A DNA stretch of 64,000 nt from an uncultured Sulfitobacter sp. (GCA_913060815.1 CAJXSZ010000004.1:1-64000), one strand, 5' to 3'; counted from the first letter of the stretch, positions 18,262 to 27,755 are shown. Notes: generated from the letters alone by a model not told the origin. Translations and numbers: made by a program.

Positions 18262-18966
18262 ATGCGCAGTTCAATCCTATTTATAACACCACTTATCGCG
18301 CTTTCGGCGTGTGCTCCGTCGCCCGATACGCATTCAAGCCGCTTTGAAGGGGCCACCCTTAGCTTTGCCGCCCAACCCACGCAGATGAACGCCCAAGCGG
18401 CGGCCCTGTCGGAGTTGTCCAAGCGTATCGTCGTGCAGACCACGCTCAGGGGGGCAGGTATTGGTGCGGCGGTTGGGTGCGGCTTTGCTGTAGTCTCTGC
18501 TGGAAGCGCGTCCAATTGTGTTGCCGCCGCCGCCGCAGGTGCCGCAACAGGCGCGATTGTCGGCCACGTCAAAGGCAAACAAAAAGTCGCCCGCCAGATC
18601 GAGAAGATCTCCCCCAGCAATGTGGTTCGCACCTTGCGCAAAACCAATGAACAGATGGCGTTGGTGCGCACCTCCCTGCCTGCCCGCCTTGCCGCCCAAG
18701 AGCAAATGCTCTCGCAGCTTGAGATGCAGCGCGCCACAGGTGCCATCGATCAGAACACCTATGTGAGTGGCCGCACGGCCATCGCCATTGAGCGTCAGGC
18801 GCTGGCCCAATCCCTGACCCAGACCGAAACCCACGCTGCTCAGGCCGCCGCAAACCTCGCCGCGGCCAAAAGCGAAGGGCAAACAGGGCTCGACTGGCAC
18901 ATCGCCGCGACGTCCAAGCTCAAGGCCGAGGCGGAATCGGCCCGCTCCAGCATTTCGCTGCTTTAG
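18262..18966 (+). CDS. Putative lipoprotein with glycine-zipper segment
   Basis: A 234-residue protein with a lipoprotein signal (ALSAC, lipid Cys at 17), then an Ala/Gly-rich glycine-zipper-like stretch (about 64-102, including GAGIGAAVGCG and AGAATGAIVGHVKGK) that can insert in membranes, and an Ala/Gln-rich, probably coiled-coil C-terminal half. I do not recognise a specific family. A good ribosome-binding site (AAGGCAGG) precedes the ATG. A strong hairpin follows the gene, so it is probably monocistronic. Confidence 0.75.
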   Translation: MRSSILFITPLIALSACAPSPDTHSSRFEGATLSFAAQPTQMNAQAAALSELSKRIVVQTTLRGAGIGAAVGCGFAVVSAGSASNCVAAAAAGAATGAIVGHVKGKQKVARQIEKISPSNVVRTLRKTNEQMALVRTSLPARLAAQEQMLSQLEMQRATGAIDQNTYVSGRTAIAIERQALAQSLTQTETHAAQAAANLAAAKSEGQTGLDWHIAATSKLKAEAESARSSISLL

Positions 18967-18995
18967 CCACGCCATACCGCAATAATTGTTGAAAT

Positions 18996-19030
18996 CGGCC
19001 CGCAGATTACCCCCTGCGGGCCGTATTTGC
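18996..19030 (+). terminator. Hairpin after the glycine-zipper lipoprotein gene
   Basis: CGGCCCGCAG (18996-19005) pairs perfectly with CTGCGGGCCG (19014-19023) around an 8-base loop, followed by the short T-rich TATTTG. It is a likely terminator although the T tract is weak. Confidence 0.65.
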
Positions 19031-19080
19031 GCCCTATTCTGTCGCCATTGTTTCCAAAATAGATACGCGAAAGAGCAGAC

Positions 19081-21192
19081 ATGGAAACGATCAGCGCCTT
19101 CTTCGACAACCTGACCGCCGCACCCTTCGACATGAACGTGCGCTATTCCATGTTCTACCTTCTATGCTCTGTCGTGATTGCGTTTGGCGTCTGGCTCTAC
19201 CGTGGCCGCCCCGAGACGTTTCTGAAATGGCTGGTTCCTTCGGCTGTTTACCGTCACAAATCCAACATCCTCGACATCAAGCTCTTTCTCGCCAGCCGCG
19301 CCTTCATGGCGTTCGGCGTGTTTAGCGCTGTCTTCTTTCCGACGACCGTGGCCTATACTTTGCTGATGAAAATGGGTGGCACCGACTTTGCGCCGCCGCC
19401 TGTTAGCAGCAGCCGCATTTTCATTGCTACGCTCATCATCGTGGTGGCCTCTGACTTCTGCAAATACTGGGCGCACCGCGCGCACCACGAATGGAGATTT
19501 CTGTGGCCCTTCCATGCGGTGCACCACTCTGCCGATGTGCTGACCCCGCTCACGGTACAGCGCGTCCATCCGGTAGAGCCGCTCATCCGCAACGCGCTCA
19601 TGACGCTGATTGTGGGACTGGTGCAGGGCGTCGTGCTTTATGCTGTGCTGGGCCAGCTCAGCATCTCGACCATTGCAGGGGCCAATGCGATCTACTTTAC
19701 CTTCAACGCGCTGGGTGCCAACTTCCGCCACAGCCACATCTGGATCAGCTATGGTCGCGTGATGGAGCACATCCTGATCTCGCCCGCCCAGCATCAGGTG
19801 CACCACTCCGTCGCGACCAAACATCATGACAAAAACTACGGCTCGATTTTTGCGATCTGGGATTGGATGTTCGGCACACTCTATGTGCCTGAGCAGGTCG
19901 AGGACCTCACATTCGGCTGCTCGGACGGCACGGGCAAACCCATGGCGCAGCCCTATCCAACCCTGCGCCGCGCCTTGATTGCTCCGTTCACGGAAAGCTG
20001 GCAGGTGATCCGCCGCAGGCTCTCGACCTCGACAGAAAGCACCCGTGAAGTGACGCCATCGGACGCCGTAATGAGCCAGGGATTCTCCCTTTGGCTGGAC
20101 GCCGTGCGCGCAGGGGCTGCCCTCACCGTGCTCTTCGGCCACATGGCTCATGTGCGGTTTACGGGCGGCGATTACTATTTCCTGCGCGAATGGAACGTAG
20201 CCAGCGACGCTGTCGCCGTATTCTTTGTCCTCTCTGGCGTTGTGATCGCCTATGCCGCAGGGCGCGACCGCACGCTGGGCAATTTCGCTTTCAACCGCAT
20301 CACCCGTATTGTCACCGTTCTGGTGCCCGCCCTGCTGCTCACGCTGGTCTTTGACGCCATCGGCACCCGCGCCGACATGACCGCCTATCCCGCCACCTAT
20401 TACCAAGCATTGCCGTGGGGCGAATTCCTGTGGCGCGGCCTGACACTCACCAACCTTTGGACAGGGATGCAGGACTGGGTCCGCCTTGGCACCAACGGCC
20501 CGATCTGGTCGCTCAGCTATGAGGTCGCCTTCTACATGATCTTTGGCGCGGTATTGTTCCTCAAAGGCGCGATGCGATTGGTCATCCTCGCGCTCCTGAC
20601 CCTTCTGGTAGGCCTTCCCATCCTCGTGATGCTGCCCGCTTGGCTGTTGGGGGTCTGGGTCTGGCGCAGCGCAGACCGCGGTCAAAGCCCCGCCATGGCA
20701 TGGATCATGGTGCTGGGCAGCATTGCGGCTCTCGTCGTGCTCAAAGTGGCAGGCCTGCCACAGCTCCTTACCGCGATCACAGCCAACGCACTGGCCCCGC
20801 AGAGCCATCACGCCTTGCTCATCTACTCTGACGAGGTGCTGTGGAACACTGTTCTCGCGCTCCTCGTGGCCTTGCACCTGATCGGCGTGCGCCGGCTTGC
20901 GGCTAACCGCGTGAAATGGCCCGAGGGGGCGGGGGCAAGATCCATCCGCTGGATCGCAGGGGGCAGCTTCTCGCTCTACCTCGTGCACTACCCCACACTG
21001 CACCTCCTCGACGCGACCCTTCCCGAAAGTCTGCCCGCCTATAACCTCTGGCTGCTGGGCATCACGCTTGCCGTTTGTTTTGCGTTTGCTGCGATGTTCG
21101 AGCGTCCGCTCAAACCCTTCCGCGCAGGGGTGACAGCGCTGCTGCAGAGGTTGCGTAAACCAACGGGCGTGCCGCGCGGGACGGCGCTCTGA
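19081..21192 (+). CDS. Fusion of a sterol-desaturase/fatty-acid-hydroxylase domain with an acyltransferase-3 domain
   Basis: This 703-residue membrane protein joins two lipid-enzyme domains. Residues 1-310 are a fatty-acid-hydroxylase/sterol-desaturase domain with His clusters HRAHH (132-136), HAVHH (145-149), HSH (217-219) and HQVHH (238-242), which bind a di-iron centre. After a short polar linker (about 311-335), residues 336-690 are an acyltransferase-3 domain: LDAVRAGAALTVLFGH (R343, H353), SDAVAVFFVLSG (375-386), RITRI (406-410) and many membrane helices. Each domain usually forms its own protein. The frame is unbroken, so the fusion is real unless there is a sequence error. The substrate is unknown; hydroxylation and acylation of one lipid is inference. 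Confidence 0.88.
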   Translation: METISAFFDNLTAAPFDMNVRYSMFYLLCSVVIAFGVWLYRGRPETFLKWLVPSAVYRHKSNILDIKLFLASRAFMAFGVFSAVFFPTTVAYTLLMKMGGTDFAPPPVSSSRIFIATLIIVVASDFCKYWAHRAHHEWRFLWPFHAVHHSADVLTPLTVQRVHPVEPLIRNALMTLIVGLVQGVVLYAVLGQLSISTIAGANAIYFTFNALGANFRHSHIWISYGRVMEHILISPAQHQVHHSVATKHHDKNYGSIFAIWDWMFGTLYVPEQVEDLTFGCSDGTGKPMAQPYPTLRRALIAPFTESWQVIRRRLSTSTESTREVTPSDAVMSQGFSLWLDAVRAGAALTVLFGHMAHVRFTGGDYYFLREWNVASDAVAVFFVLSGVVIAYAAGRDRTLGNFAFNRITRIVTVLVPALLLTLVFDAIGTRADMTAYPATYYQALPWGEFLWRGLTLTNLWTGMQDWVRLGTNGPIWSLSYEVAFYMIFGAVLFLKGAMRLVILALLTLLVGLPILVMLPAWLLGVWVWRSADRGQSPAMAWIMVLGSIAALVVLKVAGLPQLLTAITANALAPQSHHALLIYSDEVLWNTVLALLVALHLIGVRRLAANRVKWPEGAGARSIRWIAGGSFSLYLVHYPTLHLLDATLPESLPAYNLWLLGITLAVCFAFAAMFERPLKPFRAGVTALLQRLRKPTGVPRGTAL

Positions 21193-21213
21193 TAAAACTA
21201 ATTTGGAATAATA

Positions 21214-21239
21214 GTGCTGTGAGGGAGGATTAACTCCCG
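21214..21239 (-). repeat. Partial copy of the tRNA-Thr 3' end
   Basis: This stretch matches 21321-21347, the T-arm and acceptor 3' end of the neighbouring tRNA-Thr, with a single missing base. The copies are 107 bases apart. It cannot form a whole tRNA. It could be an attachment-site remnant or a decayed tandem tRNA. Confidence 0.8.
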
Positions 21240-21318
21240 CACTCAGCGACACCTTCAGGTGCGCAAAGTCGGTCCATCTTGTCGCCGCAACGTCTCAACT
21301 CACACTATCGCGGATTAA

Positions 21319-21393
21319 TGGTGCTGTGAGGGAGGATTGAACTCCCGACCTCGTCATTACCAATGACGCGCTCTACCACTGAGCTACCACAGC
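21319..21393 (-). tRNA. tRNA-Thr (GGT)
   Basis: A 75-base cloverleaf with a 7-pair acceptor stem (GCTGTGG/TCACAGC with a terminal G-U), anticodon loop TTGGTAA (anticodon GGT), T-loop TTCAATC and encoded CCA. The 3' portion is duplicated as a fragment 107 bases away. Confidence 0.95.
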
Positions 21394-21488
21394 ATCTGTG
21401 TGGCGCTGACTAGCGGCAATTGAAGCTTCGTGCAAGCCAAATTCGCAGCTATCTGGACCCTGCGCGCCACCTGCGCTAGACAGGCGGC

Positions 21489-21683
21489 ATGGCAGACAAA
21501 CAGCCCCCGATCCCGCCGGCACAAACGGCCAAAGCCGCCGCCGCTGCGCGCAAACAGGCACGGCTGTCCCAAGCGCTCAAAGCCAACATGGCAAGGCGCA
21601 AAGGACAGGCCCGCGCCCGTGCAAACGAGGGGCATGACACGAGAACAGGCACCGCGCAAAACGCGCCACACAAGGAAGACTAA
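21489..21683 (+). CDS. Small basic conserved hypothetical protein upstream of murA
   Basis: A 64-residue, very basic Ala/Lys/Arg/Gln-rich protein with the core LSQALKANMARRKGQARAR. I recall similar small proteins in front of murA in Rhodobacterales, but no function is known. It has an AGGCGG ribosome-binding site and ends 3 bases before murA, so it is probably co-transcribed with murA. It has no membrane segment. Confidence 0.7.
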   Translation: MADKQPPIPPAQTAKAAAAARKQARLSQALKANMARRKGQARARANEGHDTRTGTAQNAPHKED

Positions 21684-21686
21684 GGC

Positions 21687-22958
21687 ATGGACGCAATTCT
21701 GGTACGGGGCGGCGGTCCGCTCTCTGGCTCAATCCCGATCGCGGGCGCGAAAAATGCAGCCCTCGCGCTGATGCCCGCCACCTTGCTGAGCGAGGAGCCG
21801 TTGACCCTCACCAATGCGCCGCGTCTGAGCGATATCCGCACGTCAACGCAACTCTTGCAATCGCTCGGGGCCGAAATCACGACGCTTCAGGAAGGCCGCG
21901 TGATCTCCATGTCCTGCCACGGCGCCATCAATACCCGCGCCGATTACGACATCGTGCGCAAGATGCGCGCCTCCAATCTGGTGCTTGGCCCGCTCTTGGC
22001 GCGCGAAGGCTACGCCGAGGTATCTCTTCCGGGCGGCTGTGCCATCGGCGCGCGGCCTATGGACATCCACACCGACGGGCTGGAGAAGATGGGCGCGCAG
22101 ATTGATTTGCGCGATGGCTATCTTTACGCCAAGGCCGAAGGGGGCCGCCTCAAAGGGGCCGTGATTGATTTCCCTTTCGCCTCCGTGGGTGCGACCGAGA
22201 ACATCATGATGGCCGCCACGCTGGCCAAAGGCACCACCGTTATTAACAACGCCGCTCGCGAGCCTGAGATTGTCGACCTCGCCGATTGCCTGCGCCGCAT
22301 GGGCGCGCAAATCGAGGGTGACGGCAGCTCAACGATCACCATTCAGGGCGTCGACCGTCTCGGAGCGGCGACACACCCCGTGGTCACCGACCGGATCGAG
22401 CTGGGCACCTACATGCTTGCCCCCGCTATCTGCGGTGGAGAGGTGGAGCTACTGGGCGGCCGCATCAGCCTGATCGGGGCCTTCTGCGAAAAGCTCGACG
22501 CCGCAGGTATCGACGTGACCGAGACGGACAAGGGTCTCAAGGTCAAACGCCGCAGCGACCGTGTCAAAGCTGTCGATGTCACGACCGAACCGTTCCCCGG
22601 ATTCCCGACCGATTTACAGGCGCAAATGATGGCGCTCCTGTGCACCGCCGAAGGCACCTCTACGCTGGAAGAGAAAATTTTCGAGAACCGCTTCATGCAC
22701 GCGCCAGAGCTTATTCGTATGGGCGCAAAGGTCGACGTACAAGGCGGTAAGGCCGTGGTCACTGGTGTCGATAAACTCAAAGGTGCGCCCGTCATGGCCA
22801 CCGATCTGCGCGCCTCTGTGTCGCTCATCCTCGCAGGCATGGCGGCGGAAGGTGAGACCAAAGTCAGCCGTGTCTACCACCTTGATCGCGGGTATGAGCA
22901 TGTCGTGGCCAAACTCTCTGGCGTAGGCGCCAATATTGAACGGATTAAAGACGAATGA
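21687..22958 (+). CDS. murA: UDP-N-acetylglucosamine 1-carboxyvinyltransferase
   Basis: MurA transfers enolpyruvate from PEP to UDP-GlcNAc, the first committed step of peptidoglycan synthesis in the cytoplasm. The 423-residue length is normal. It starts [20 protein letters not shown] and has GAKNAALAL with the catalytic Lys, and [13 protein letters not shown] with the active-site Cys that reacts with fosfomycin. It overlaps the DUF2948 gene by ATGA and belongs to a run of conserved housekeeping genes. Confidence 0.98.
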   Translation: MDAILVRGGGPLSGSIPIAGAKNAALALMPATLLSEEPLTLTNAPRLSDIRTSTQLLQSLGAEITTLQEGRVISMSCHGAINTRADYDIVRKMRASNLVLGPLLAREGYAEVSLPGGCAIGARPMDIHTDGLEKMGAQIDLRDGYLYAKAEGGRLKGAVIDFPFASVGATENIMMAATLAKGTTVINNAAREPEIVDLADCLRRMGAQIEGDGSSTITIQGVDRLGAATHPVVTDRIELGTYMLAPAICGGEVELLGGRISLIGAFCEKLDAAGIDVTETDKGLKVKRRSDRVKAVDVTTEPFPGFPTDLQAQMMALLCTAEGTSTLEEKIFENRFMHAPELIRMGAKVDVQGGKAVVTGVDKLKGAPVMATDLRASVSLILAGMAAEGETKVSRVYHLDRGYEHVVAKLSGVGANIERIKDE

Positions 22959-23425
22959 GCACGGATGCCAAATTCGAAGACGGCGGTGAGATTCCCCTCA
23001 ACCTCGGCGCGATGGATGCAGCTGACCTCCAAGTCATCTCGTCTCTGACCCAAGACGCCGTATTCCCTGCTTCCGAGATGCGGTGGGACAAGAAGGCAGG
23101 GCGCTTTGCCCTCCTGCTCAACCGCATGCGTTGGGAGGATGAGGGTGTAGCGCGTCACGCCCCCGAGCGCGTACAATCCGTTCTGGTGTTCAACACCGTT
23201 CAGGCCGTCGCCTCCCAAGGCGTGCCAAAGGGTGATTCCGACACGGTCCTGTCCCTGCTACAAATCGCGTTCGAGCAAACAGACGCGCCCTCAGGCCATA
23301 TCCTTCTCACCCTCGCTGGCGATGGTGCCATCCGCCTCTCGGTTGAGGCATTGGACGCTACACTCAAGGACGTAACCCGCCCCTACACCGCACCGTCGAA
23401 AAAGCGGCCCAGCCACCCCGAGTGA
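22955..23425 (+). CDS. DUF2948 family protein
   Basis: A 156-residue soluble protein with the family features [21 protein letters not shown] near the N terminus, the [20 protein letters not shown] segment and a C-terminal [18 protein letters not shown]. Function is unknown. It overlaps murA by 4 bases and precedes hisD by about 210 bases, the usual alphaproteobacterial order. Confidence 0.85.
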   Translation: MSTDAKFEDGGEIPLNLGAMDAADLQVISSLTQDAVFPASEMRWDKKAGRFALLLNRMRWEDEGVARHAPERVQSVLVFNTVQAVASQGVPKGDSDTVLSLLQIAFEQTDAPSGHILLTLAGDGAIRLSVEALDATLKDVTRPYTAPSKKRPSHPE

Positions 23426-23636
23426 GGATCTTTAGACGCACCGCCACGGGCGCGGTTGCGCAGAAAATCACGCTGACCACCGCCTGAGCGCGGCTCGATA
23501 GCACGCTGTCCTCGGCCGCATGCTCTTCATTTTGCCTTTAAACTGAAATCCCGCGCCAACTGCCCAAACGCCGCACCCCTCTTGAGAGCCGCCGCAATCC
23601 CCGCTAACTCCTGACCCAACCACAGGAGCCGCCCCT

Positions 23637-24938
23637 ATGCCCGTATTCCTCGACGCGACCGCCCCCGATTTCGAGAGCGCCTTTACGACCTTGCTCAACG
23701 CCAAGCGGGAAGACAGCCCTGATGTCGACGCCGTCGTGGCGGACATCATCGCAGACGTGCGCACCCGTGGCGACGCAGCTGTGATCGAGCTAACCGAGAA
23801 ATTCGACCGCATTGCCCTGACCCCCGACACCCTGCGCATCACTGCTGAGGAGATCGCGAAAGCGCGCGATGAGGTCAGCGCAGAGGATAAAACAGCCCTC
23901 GAACTCGCCGCCGCCCGCATCCGCGCGTACCACGAACGCCAACTGCCCGAAGACGCTGAATGGACGGATGAGACTGGCGCGACGCTAGGCTGGCGCTGGA
24001 CTGCCGTCTCCGCTGCGGGCCTCTACGTGCCAGGAGGCCTTGCCAGCTATCCCAGCTCGGTCCTGATGAACGCTATCCCTGCCAAGGTCGCGGGGGTCGG
24101 CCGACTCGCGATGGTCGTGCCCACACCTGACGGAATTCTCAACCCGCTCGTCCTGCTCGCAGCCGAGATCTCTGGCGTGGACGAGATTTACCGCATTGGC
24201 GGTGCGCAGGCTGTGGCCGCACTCGCCTACGGCACGGATACAATCGCCCCTGTCGACAAAATCACCGGACCGGGCAACGCTTTTGTCGCCGCTGCCAAGC
24301 GCCGCGTGTTTGGTAAGGTCGGCATCGACATGATCGCTGGCCCCTCGGAAATCCTCATCGTAGCTGATGAGACCAATGACCCCGACTGGATCGCCCTCGA
24401 TTTGCTGTCTCAGGCCGAGCATGACGAGAGCGCTCAATCCATTCTCATCACAACCGATGCGGCCTTCGGCACCGCGGTAGCGAAGGCCGTTGAGCAGCGC
24501 CTCGAGACGCTCCAGCGCGCCCATATCGCAGGGCCGGCATGGCGCGACTTTGGCGCTATCATCACCGTCCCCGACCTCGATGTGGCCGCGAGGCTCACCG
24601 ACCGCATCGCCCCCGAGCACCTCGAACTCTGCGTCGCCGACCCCCATAGCTTGAGCGCCAATATCACCCACGCGGGCGCAATATTTCTGGGGCAATGGAC
24701 CCCAGAAGCCATCGGCGATTACGTCGGCGGCCCCAACCATGTGCTGCCTACCGCCCGCTCGGCGCGCTTCTCCTCGGGCCTGTCGGTTCTGGACTTTATG
24801 AAGCGCACCACACTTGCCCATATGACTCCCGCCGCCCTGCGCGCTATCGGCCCCGCAGCAGAACGCCTCGCAAGCTCGGAAAGCCTCGAGGCCCACGGCC
24901 TGTCCGTGACCGCCCGCCTGCGTAAACTCAACGACTAA
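23637..24938 (+). CDS. hisD: Histidinol dehydrogenase
   Basis: HisD performs the last two oxidations of histidine biosynthesis, from histidinol to histidine, with NAD and zinc. The 433-residue protein shows GLYVPGGLASYPSSVLMNAIPA, the GPGNAFVAAAKR segment, QAEHDESAQ with zinc-site residues, and IAPEHLEL. The ATG follows AGGAG. It is flanked by DUF2948 and UPF0262 genes, as in other Rhodobacterales. Confidence 0.97.
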   Translation: MPVFLDATAPDFESAFTTLLNAKREDSPDVDAVVADIIADVRTRGDAAVIELTEKFDRIALTPDTLRITAEEIAKARDEVSAEDKTALELAAARIRAYHERQLPEDAEWTDETGATLGWRWTAVSAAGLYVPGGLASYPSSVLMNAIPAKVAGVGRLAMVVPTPDGILNPLVLLAAEISGVDEIYRIGGAQAVAALAYGTDTIAPVDKITGPGNAFVAAAKRRVFGKVGIDMIAGPSEILIVADETNDPDWIALDLLSQAEHDESAQSILITTDAAFGTAVAKAVEQRLETLQRAHIAGPAWRDFGAIITVPDLDVAARLTDRIAPEHLELCVADPHSLSANITHAGAIFLGQWTPEAIGDYVGGPNHVLPTARSARFSSGLSVLDFMKRTTLAHMTPAALRAIGPAAERLASSESLEAHGLSVTARLRKLND

Positions 24939-24998
24939 TTGCGCGGGGCGCGGCACTGAGCTAAGACGGGCGCAACCCTGCCAGATCGGAGCCGTGCC

Positions 24999-25478
24999 AT
25001 GTCGCGCATCACCCATATCGTCCTCGATGACGCCAACATGCCGCCCCCCACGCCCGAGATCGAGCAGGAGCGCCGCGTGGCCATGTTCGACCTGCTGGAG
25101 GACAACACTTTCGTGTTGCCCGCCCGTGATGATCGCGCAGCGCCCATCGGCCCCTATCACCTCGGCCTGTCGATCCGCGACAAACGGCTTGTGTTCGACG
25201 TCACAACCGAGCTGGACGAGAAAGCCGCCGAGTTTCACCTCTCGCTCGGGCCGTTCCGCCAAGTGGTTAAGGACTACTTTCAAATCTGCGAAAGCTACTT
25301 CGACGCCGTCAAGAAACTCCCTCCCGCCCAGATCGAGACGATCGACATGGCGCGTCGGGGCATCCACATGGAAGGCTCCCGCGTGCTGCAAGAACGCCTC
25401 GAGGGCAAGGCCGAGATTGACATCGACACGGCGCGCCGCCTCTTCACCCTCATATGCGTCCTGCATTTCGGGGGCTGA
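24999..25478 (+). CDS. UPF0262 family protein
   Basis: A 159-residue soluble protein of unknown function. It begins SRITHIVLDD and contains EQERRVAMFDLLEDN, YHLGLSIRDKRLVFDV and LGPFRQVVKDYFQICESY, the pattern of the UPF0262 family. It is followed 3 bases later by the phosphatase gene, so the pair is probably co-translated. Confidence 0.88.
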   Translation: MSRITHIVLDDANMPPPTPEIEQERRVAMFDLLEDNTFVLPARDDRAAPIGPYHLGLSIRDKRLVFDVTTELDEKAAEFHLSLGPFRQVVKDYFQICESYFDAVKKLPPAQIETIDMARRGIHMEGSRVLQERLEGKAEIDIDTARRLFTLICVLHFGG

Positions 25479-25481
25479 GGG

Positions 25482-25946
25482 GTGACGCAACCGCTTCCTC
25501 AATCGGTCCTGTTTTGCTGCGACCACAACGCCGTGCGCTCGCCCATGGCCGAAGGCCTGATGAAGCAGATGTACGGGATGGACGTCTATGTCCAATCCGT
25601 CGGCGTCAAAAATGATCTCGAAATCGACGGCTTCTCCATCGCCGTGTGTCAGGAAATGGGGGTGGAGCTGTCGCGCCACCGCTCGCGCAGCTTTGACGAG
25701 ATGGAGAATTGGGGCGACGATCTGAGCAGCTTTGATCTGGTGATCGCCCTGTCGCCGGCCTCCCAACGCCGCGCGTTGGAGCTGACACGGTTTTATCACC
25801 TCGATGTGGAATACTGGCCCATTTTGGATCCCACGGGGCTGGGGGAGGGGCGCGAGGCCAAACTTACGCAATTCCGCGCCGCCCGTGACCAAATCAAAAC
25901 ACGTCTGGCAGAGCGTTTCGGCCCGCCGACAAAGCCGCCCGTCTAG
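25482..25946 (+). CDS. Low-molecular-weight protein-tyrosine-phosphatase/ArsC-like protein
   Basis: A 154-residue protein with the P-loop C13-x5-R19 (CCDHNAVRS) close to the N terminus and a late DP pair (PILDPTG) supplying the general-acid Asp. These are the marks of the low-molecular-weight phosphatase and arsenate-reductase superfamily; its substrate cannot be told. The start is a GTG at 25482, three bases after the UPF0262 stop. In related genomes I would expect infA next, but it is not here. Confidence 0.85.
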   Translation: MTQPLPQSVLFCCDHNAVRSPMAEGLMKQMYGMDVYVQSVGVKNDLEIDGFSIAVCQEMGVELSRHRSRSFDEMENWGDDLSSFDLVIALSPASQRRALELTRFYHLDVEYWPILDPTGLGEGREAKLTQFRAARDQIKTRLAERFGPPTKPPV

Positions 25947-25952
25947 GCTACC

Positions 25953-26303
25953 CTAGCCACCACACAGCCGCGATGCGGTCTGGCCGTAAGCTTTCCAAAC
26001 ATCCCAGAATGCGTTGTCAGAGCTGCGATCAGACTGCCGCCATTCCTGCATCTTATGCGGGTCCTTGAACGCCTTCACCCCGCGCCGCTGCTGCGCGTTC
26101 GAGAGCTCCCGATCCGCCACCGCCTGAATGCAGCCACAGCGCGCCGACGTTGCTGCGCGGCGGTTCTGCGCCAGACAAGCGCGCTTGATCGGCCCGTTGG
26201 CATCCAGCGTCGCAGGCGCAAACACAGCCCGCGTCACGGACTTCCCTGCGCCACAAGCCGACAGCGCCGTGACCGCCACCAGTATCAAAACCGTTGTTCT
26301 CAT
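25953..26303 (-). CDS. Small Cys-containing lipoprotein
   Basis: A 116-residue protein with a lipoprotein signal (MRTTVLILVAVTALSAC, lipid Cys at 17) and a core with three further cysteines (KRACLAQNR and SARCGCIQAVADREL) that may form disulfides in the periplasm. I recall Rhodobacterales homologues sometimes labelled arginine transporter, which is not supported by anything in this sequence. It runs convergent to the phosphatase gene, with 6 bases between them. Confidence 0.75.
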   Translation of the reverse strand: MRTTVLILVAVTALSACGAGKSVTRAVFAPATLDANGPIKRACLAQNRRAATSARCGCIQAVADRELSNAQQRRGVKAFKDPHKMQEWRQSDRSSDNAFWDVWKAYGQTASRLCGG

Positions 26304-26702
26304 TATCCATGCCTCTGTCTCATTCCGCAGTGGGGTTTTCCCCTTGGTCGCGGCGGTATCTGCCTATGCGGAGGAATAGCACAATTGCAGGGCAGGGGGA
26401 AAGTGGCGTTAGCAGCGTACATGCCGCACCCCAAAACGCGCCTCCCTCACAAAAGCCACCAACCCCAATTGTTAAAGCACCACCACGCACTACATTCCCG
26501 TCCGTGCCCTTGGCACGGACAGCCCCCGCCGCCCCCACGGGAGGGGCTTCACCCCACCCTCGGTCGGGGGCTGTCCTTGCGTTGGGAAGATAAACCGTCA
26601 AAAAGCCGTAGGGTGGGTGAAACCCACATCACGCTGGGGGTAGCGTTTTCACGAACTCCCAAATGGCCTGCGCAACCGCCTTTACGCCTTCATTCTGTGC
26701 AG
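26304..26702. other. Long intergenic stretch with structured repeats
   Basis: No protein-coding gene is supported. It contains the first copy of the hairpin element (26500-26576) and a separate short hairpin (26613-26627, GTGGGT-GAA-ACCCAC) resembling widespread short palindromic repeats. It lies between two genes that both read on the minus strand. Confidence 0.6.
26500..26576. repeat. Hairpin repeat element, copy 1
   Basis: A 9-base-pair hairpin with a 3-base loop (26500-26508/26512-26520) is followed by a perfect 12-base-pair stem (26517-26528/26565-26576). The stems share four bases and so exclude each other. Between the arms of the second stem is the core GCCCCCACGGG ... GCTTCAC ... CCCACCCTCGGT, also found in the copy at 30639. 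Function is unknown. Confidence 0.7.
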
Positions 26703-27692
26703 TTATCCCAGCAATAACGCCTTTGTACCTGTTTCCCCGACGACCTCTGCTGATTTTTTGAGTGCGATGTCAGCTAAAGTGGCGCAATACTTAGCGATGC
26801 GGAGAGATCTTTCCCAAAGAGTATCGGCAATGGAGCGCAATGCAGAAGACGAGGGGGAGGGTTTGGCAATCTCCCTTTCAGCATCTTCGAGTAATTCCCA
26901 AATCAATGTAATTTCACTTTTCAGCTGCTGCTTGCTATCAATGGCTTCGGGTGGGTTGTTGTGCAGGCGGTTTTGAGCAGACTCTACGACATGCGGTTGC
27001 TTCAGTTGCTCCTTGAGGGCCGTAATCTCCACTTCAAGAGCGCGCCGGGCTTGGATCCTCTCAATCTCCGCAGCAACCGCATCCGCGCCAGCTTCCCAAA
27101 CATCATTGTCAATCTGCGCCACCTCATGCGCCAAATCCCAATCCGTCCACCGCCCCTCCCACATGGCGAGATACCAATCATGCCAAAAGGCCCAAGTGTT
27201 AGCGGCTGCTTCGAAAAGAGCAATTAGTTGCAAATTACCGCGGTGCTGCAGGGCAAGAATGTTCTCTTGTGTTAAAGGTGCAGTATGGCTCGCGATATCA
27301 TCGTTATGTGAGTCGATTTCCGCTTCATTGTAGGTCGCGGTCAGCGCGACAGCTTGATAAGCGGCGGTTGCTGCTTTAAAAGTGGTATCTTCAATGGCGC
27401 AAAATGCGGCATACACTGCGGCCTTTGCGGTTTCAGAGGTCACAATTCTGACAAGGCGCTGTGAAGCATTCGAGGCCAAATCCTTCGCTTCAAAGAAACA
27501 GCAAACAGTCGATGTGAGTATTGCACGAAGTGTGAAAATCAGAAGGTTAGGAGGGCGAGACTGTTCGCCGGTAGATAGGTATCCAATATCTCTCAACGCA
27601 GCTCGGCTTGCTATCGCGCATCTGACTTCTGAGGTTTGCGTGCCAAGCCACAATAAGGCTTCATCCTTATCCGAAAAATCAACCCCACTCAC
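26703..27692 (-). CDS. Accessory hypothetical protein with W-x2-WY and HNNPPE motifs
   Basis: A 329-residue protein without a known function. Residues 167-182 ([14 protein letters not shown]) and the following [23 protein letters not shown], then HNNPPE at 244-249, make a module that I recall in many accessory alphaproteobacterial and phage-associated proteins. The C-terminal 70 residues are helical. Base use is more AT-rich than the neighbours, suggesting transfer. The start is a GTG at 27692, with lepA diverging 63 bases away. What it does is unknown. Confidence 0.7.
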   Translation of the reverse strand: MSGVDFSDKDEALLWLGTQTSEVRCAIASRAALRDIGYLSTGEQSRPPNLLIFTLRAILTSTVCCFFEAKDLASNASQRLVRIVTSETAKAAVYAAFCAIEDTTFKAATAAYQAVALTATYNEAEIDSHNDDIASHTAPLTQENILALQHRGNLQLIALFEAAANTWAFWHDWYLAMWEGRWTDWDLAHEVAQIDNDVWEAGADAVAAEIERIQARRALEVEITALKEQLKQPHVVESAQNRLHNNPPEAIDSKQQLKSEITLIWELLEDAEREIAKPSPSSSALRSIADTLWERSLRIAKYCATLADIALKKSAEVVGETGTKALLLG

Positions 27693-27755
27693 ACCATCAC
27701 CCCCCGCGACATCATCCCCATTGACCGCCCCTCAAATCCGCACCATATCCGTACC

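Noticed and set aside
19162-21252. 696-codon minus-strand open frame opposite the hydroxylase/acyltransferase fusion
   Set aside because: It mirrors the codon pattern of the plus-strand gene, has no recognisable domain, and the plus strand has clear motifs.
23985-25892. Long minus-strand open frame across hisD and the next two genes
   Set aside because: It covers three recognised genes in antisense and has no domain.
26613-26627. GTGGGT-GAA-ACCCAC hairpin as a riboswitch or CRISPR unit
   Set aside because: It is single, short and resembles common short palindromic repeats; there is no array and no cas gene in the window.
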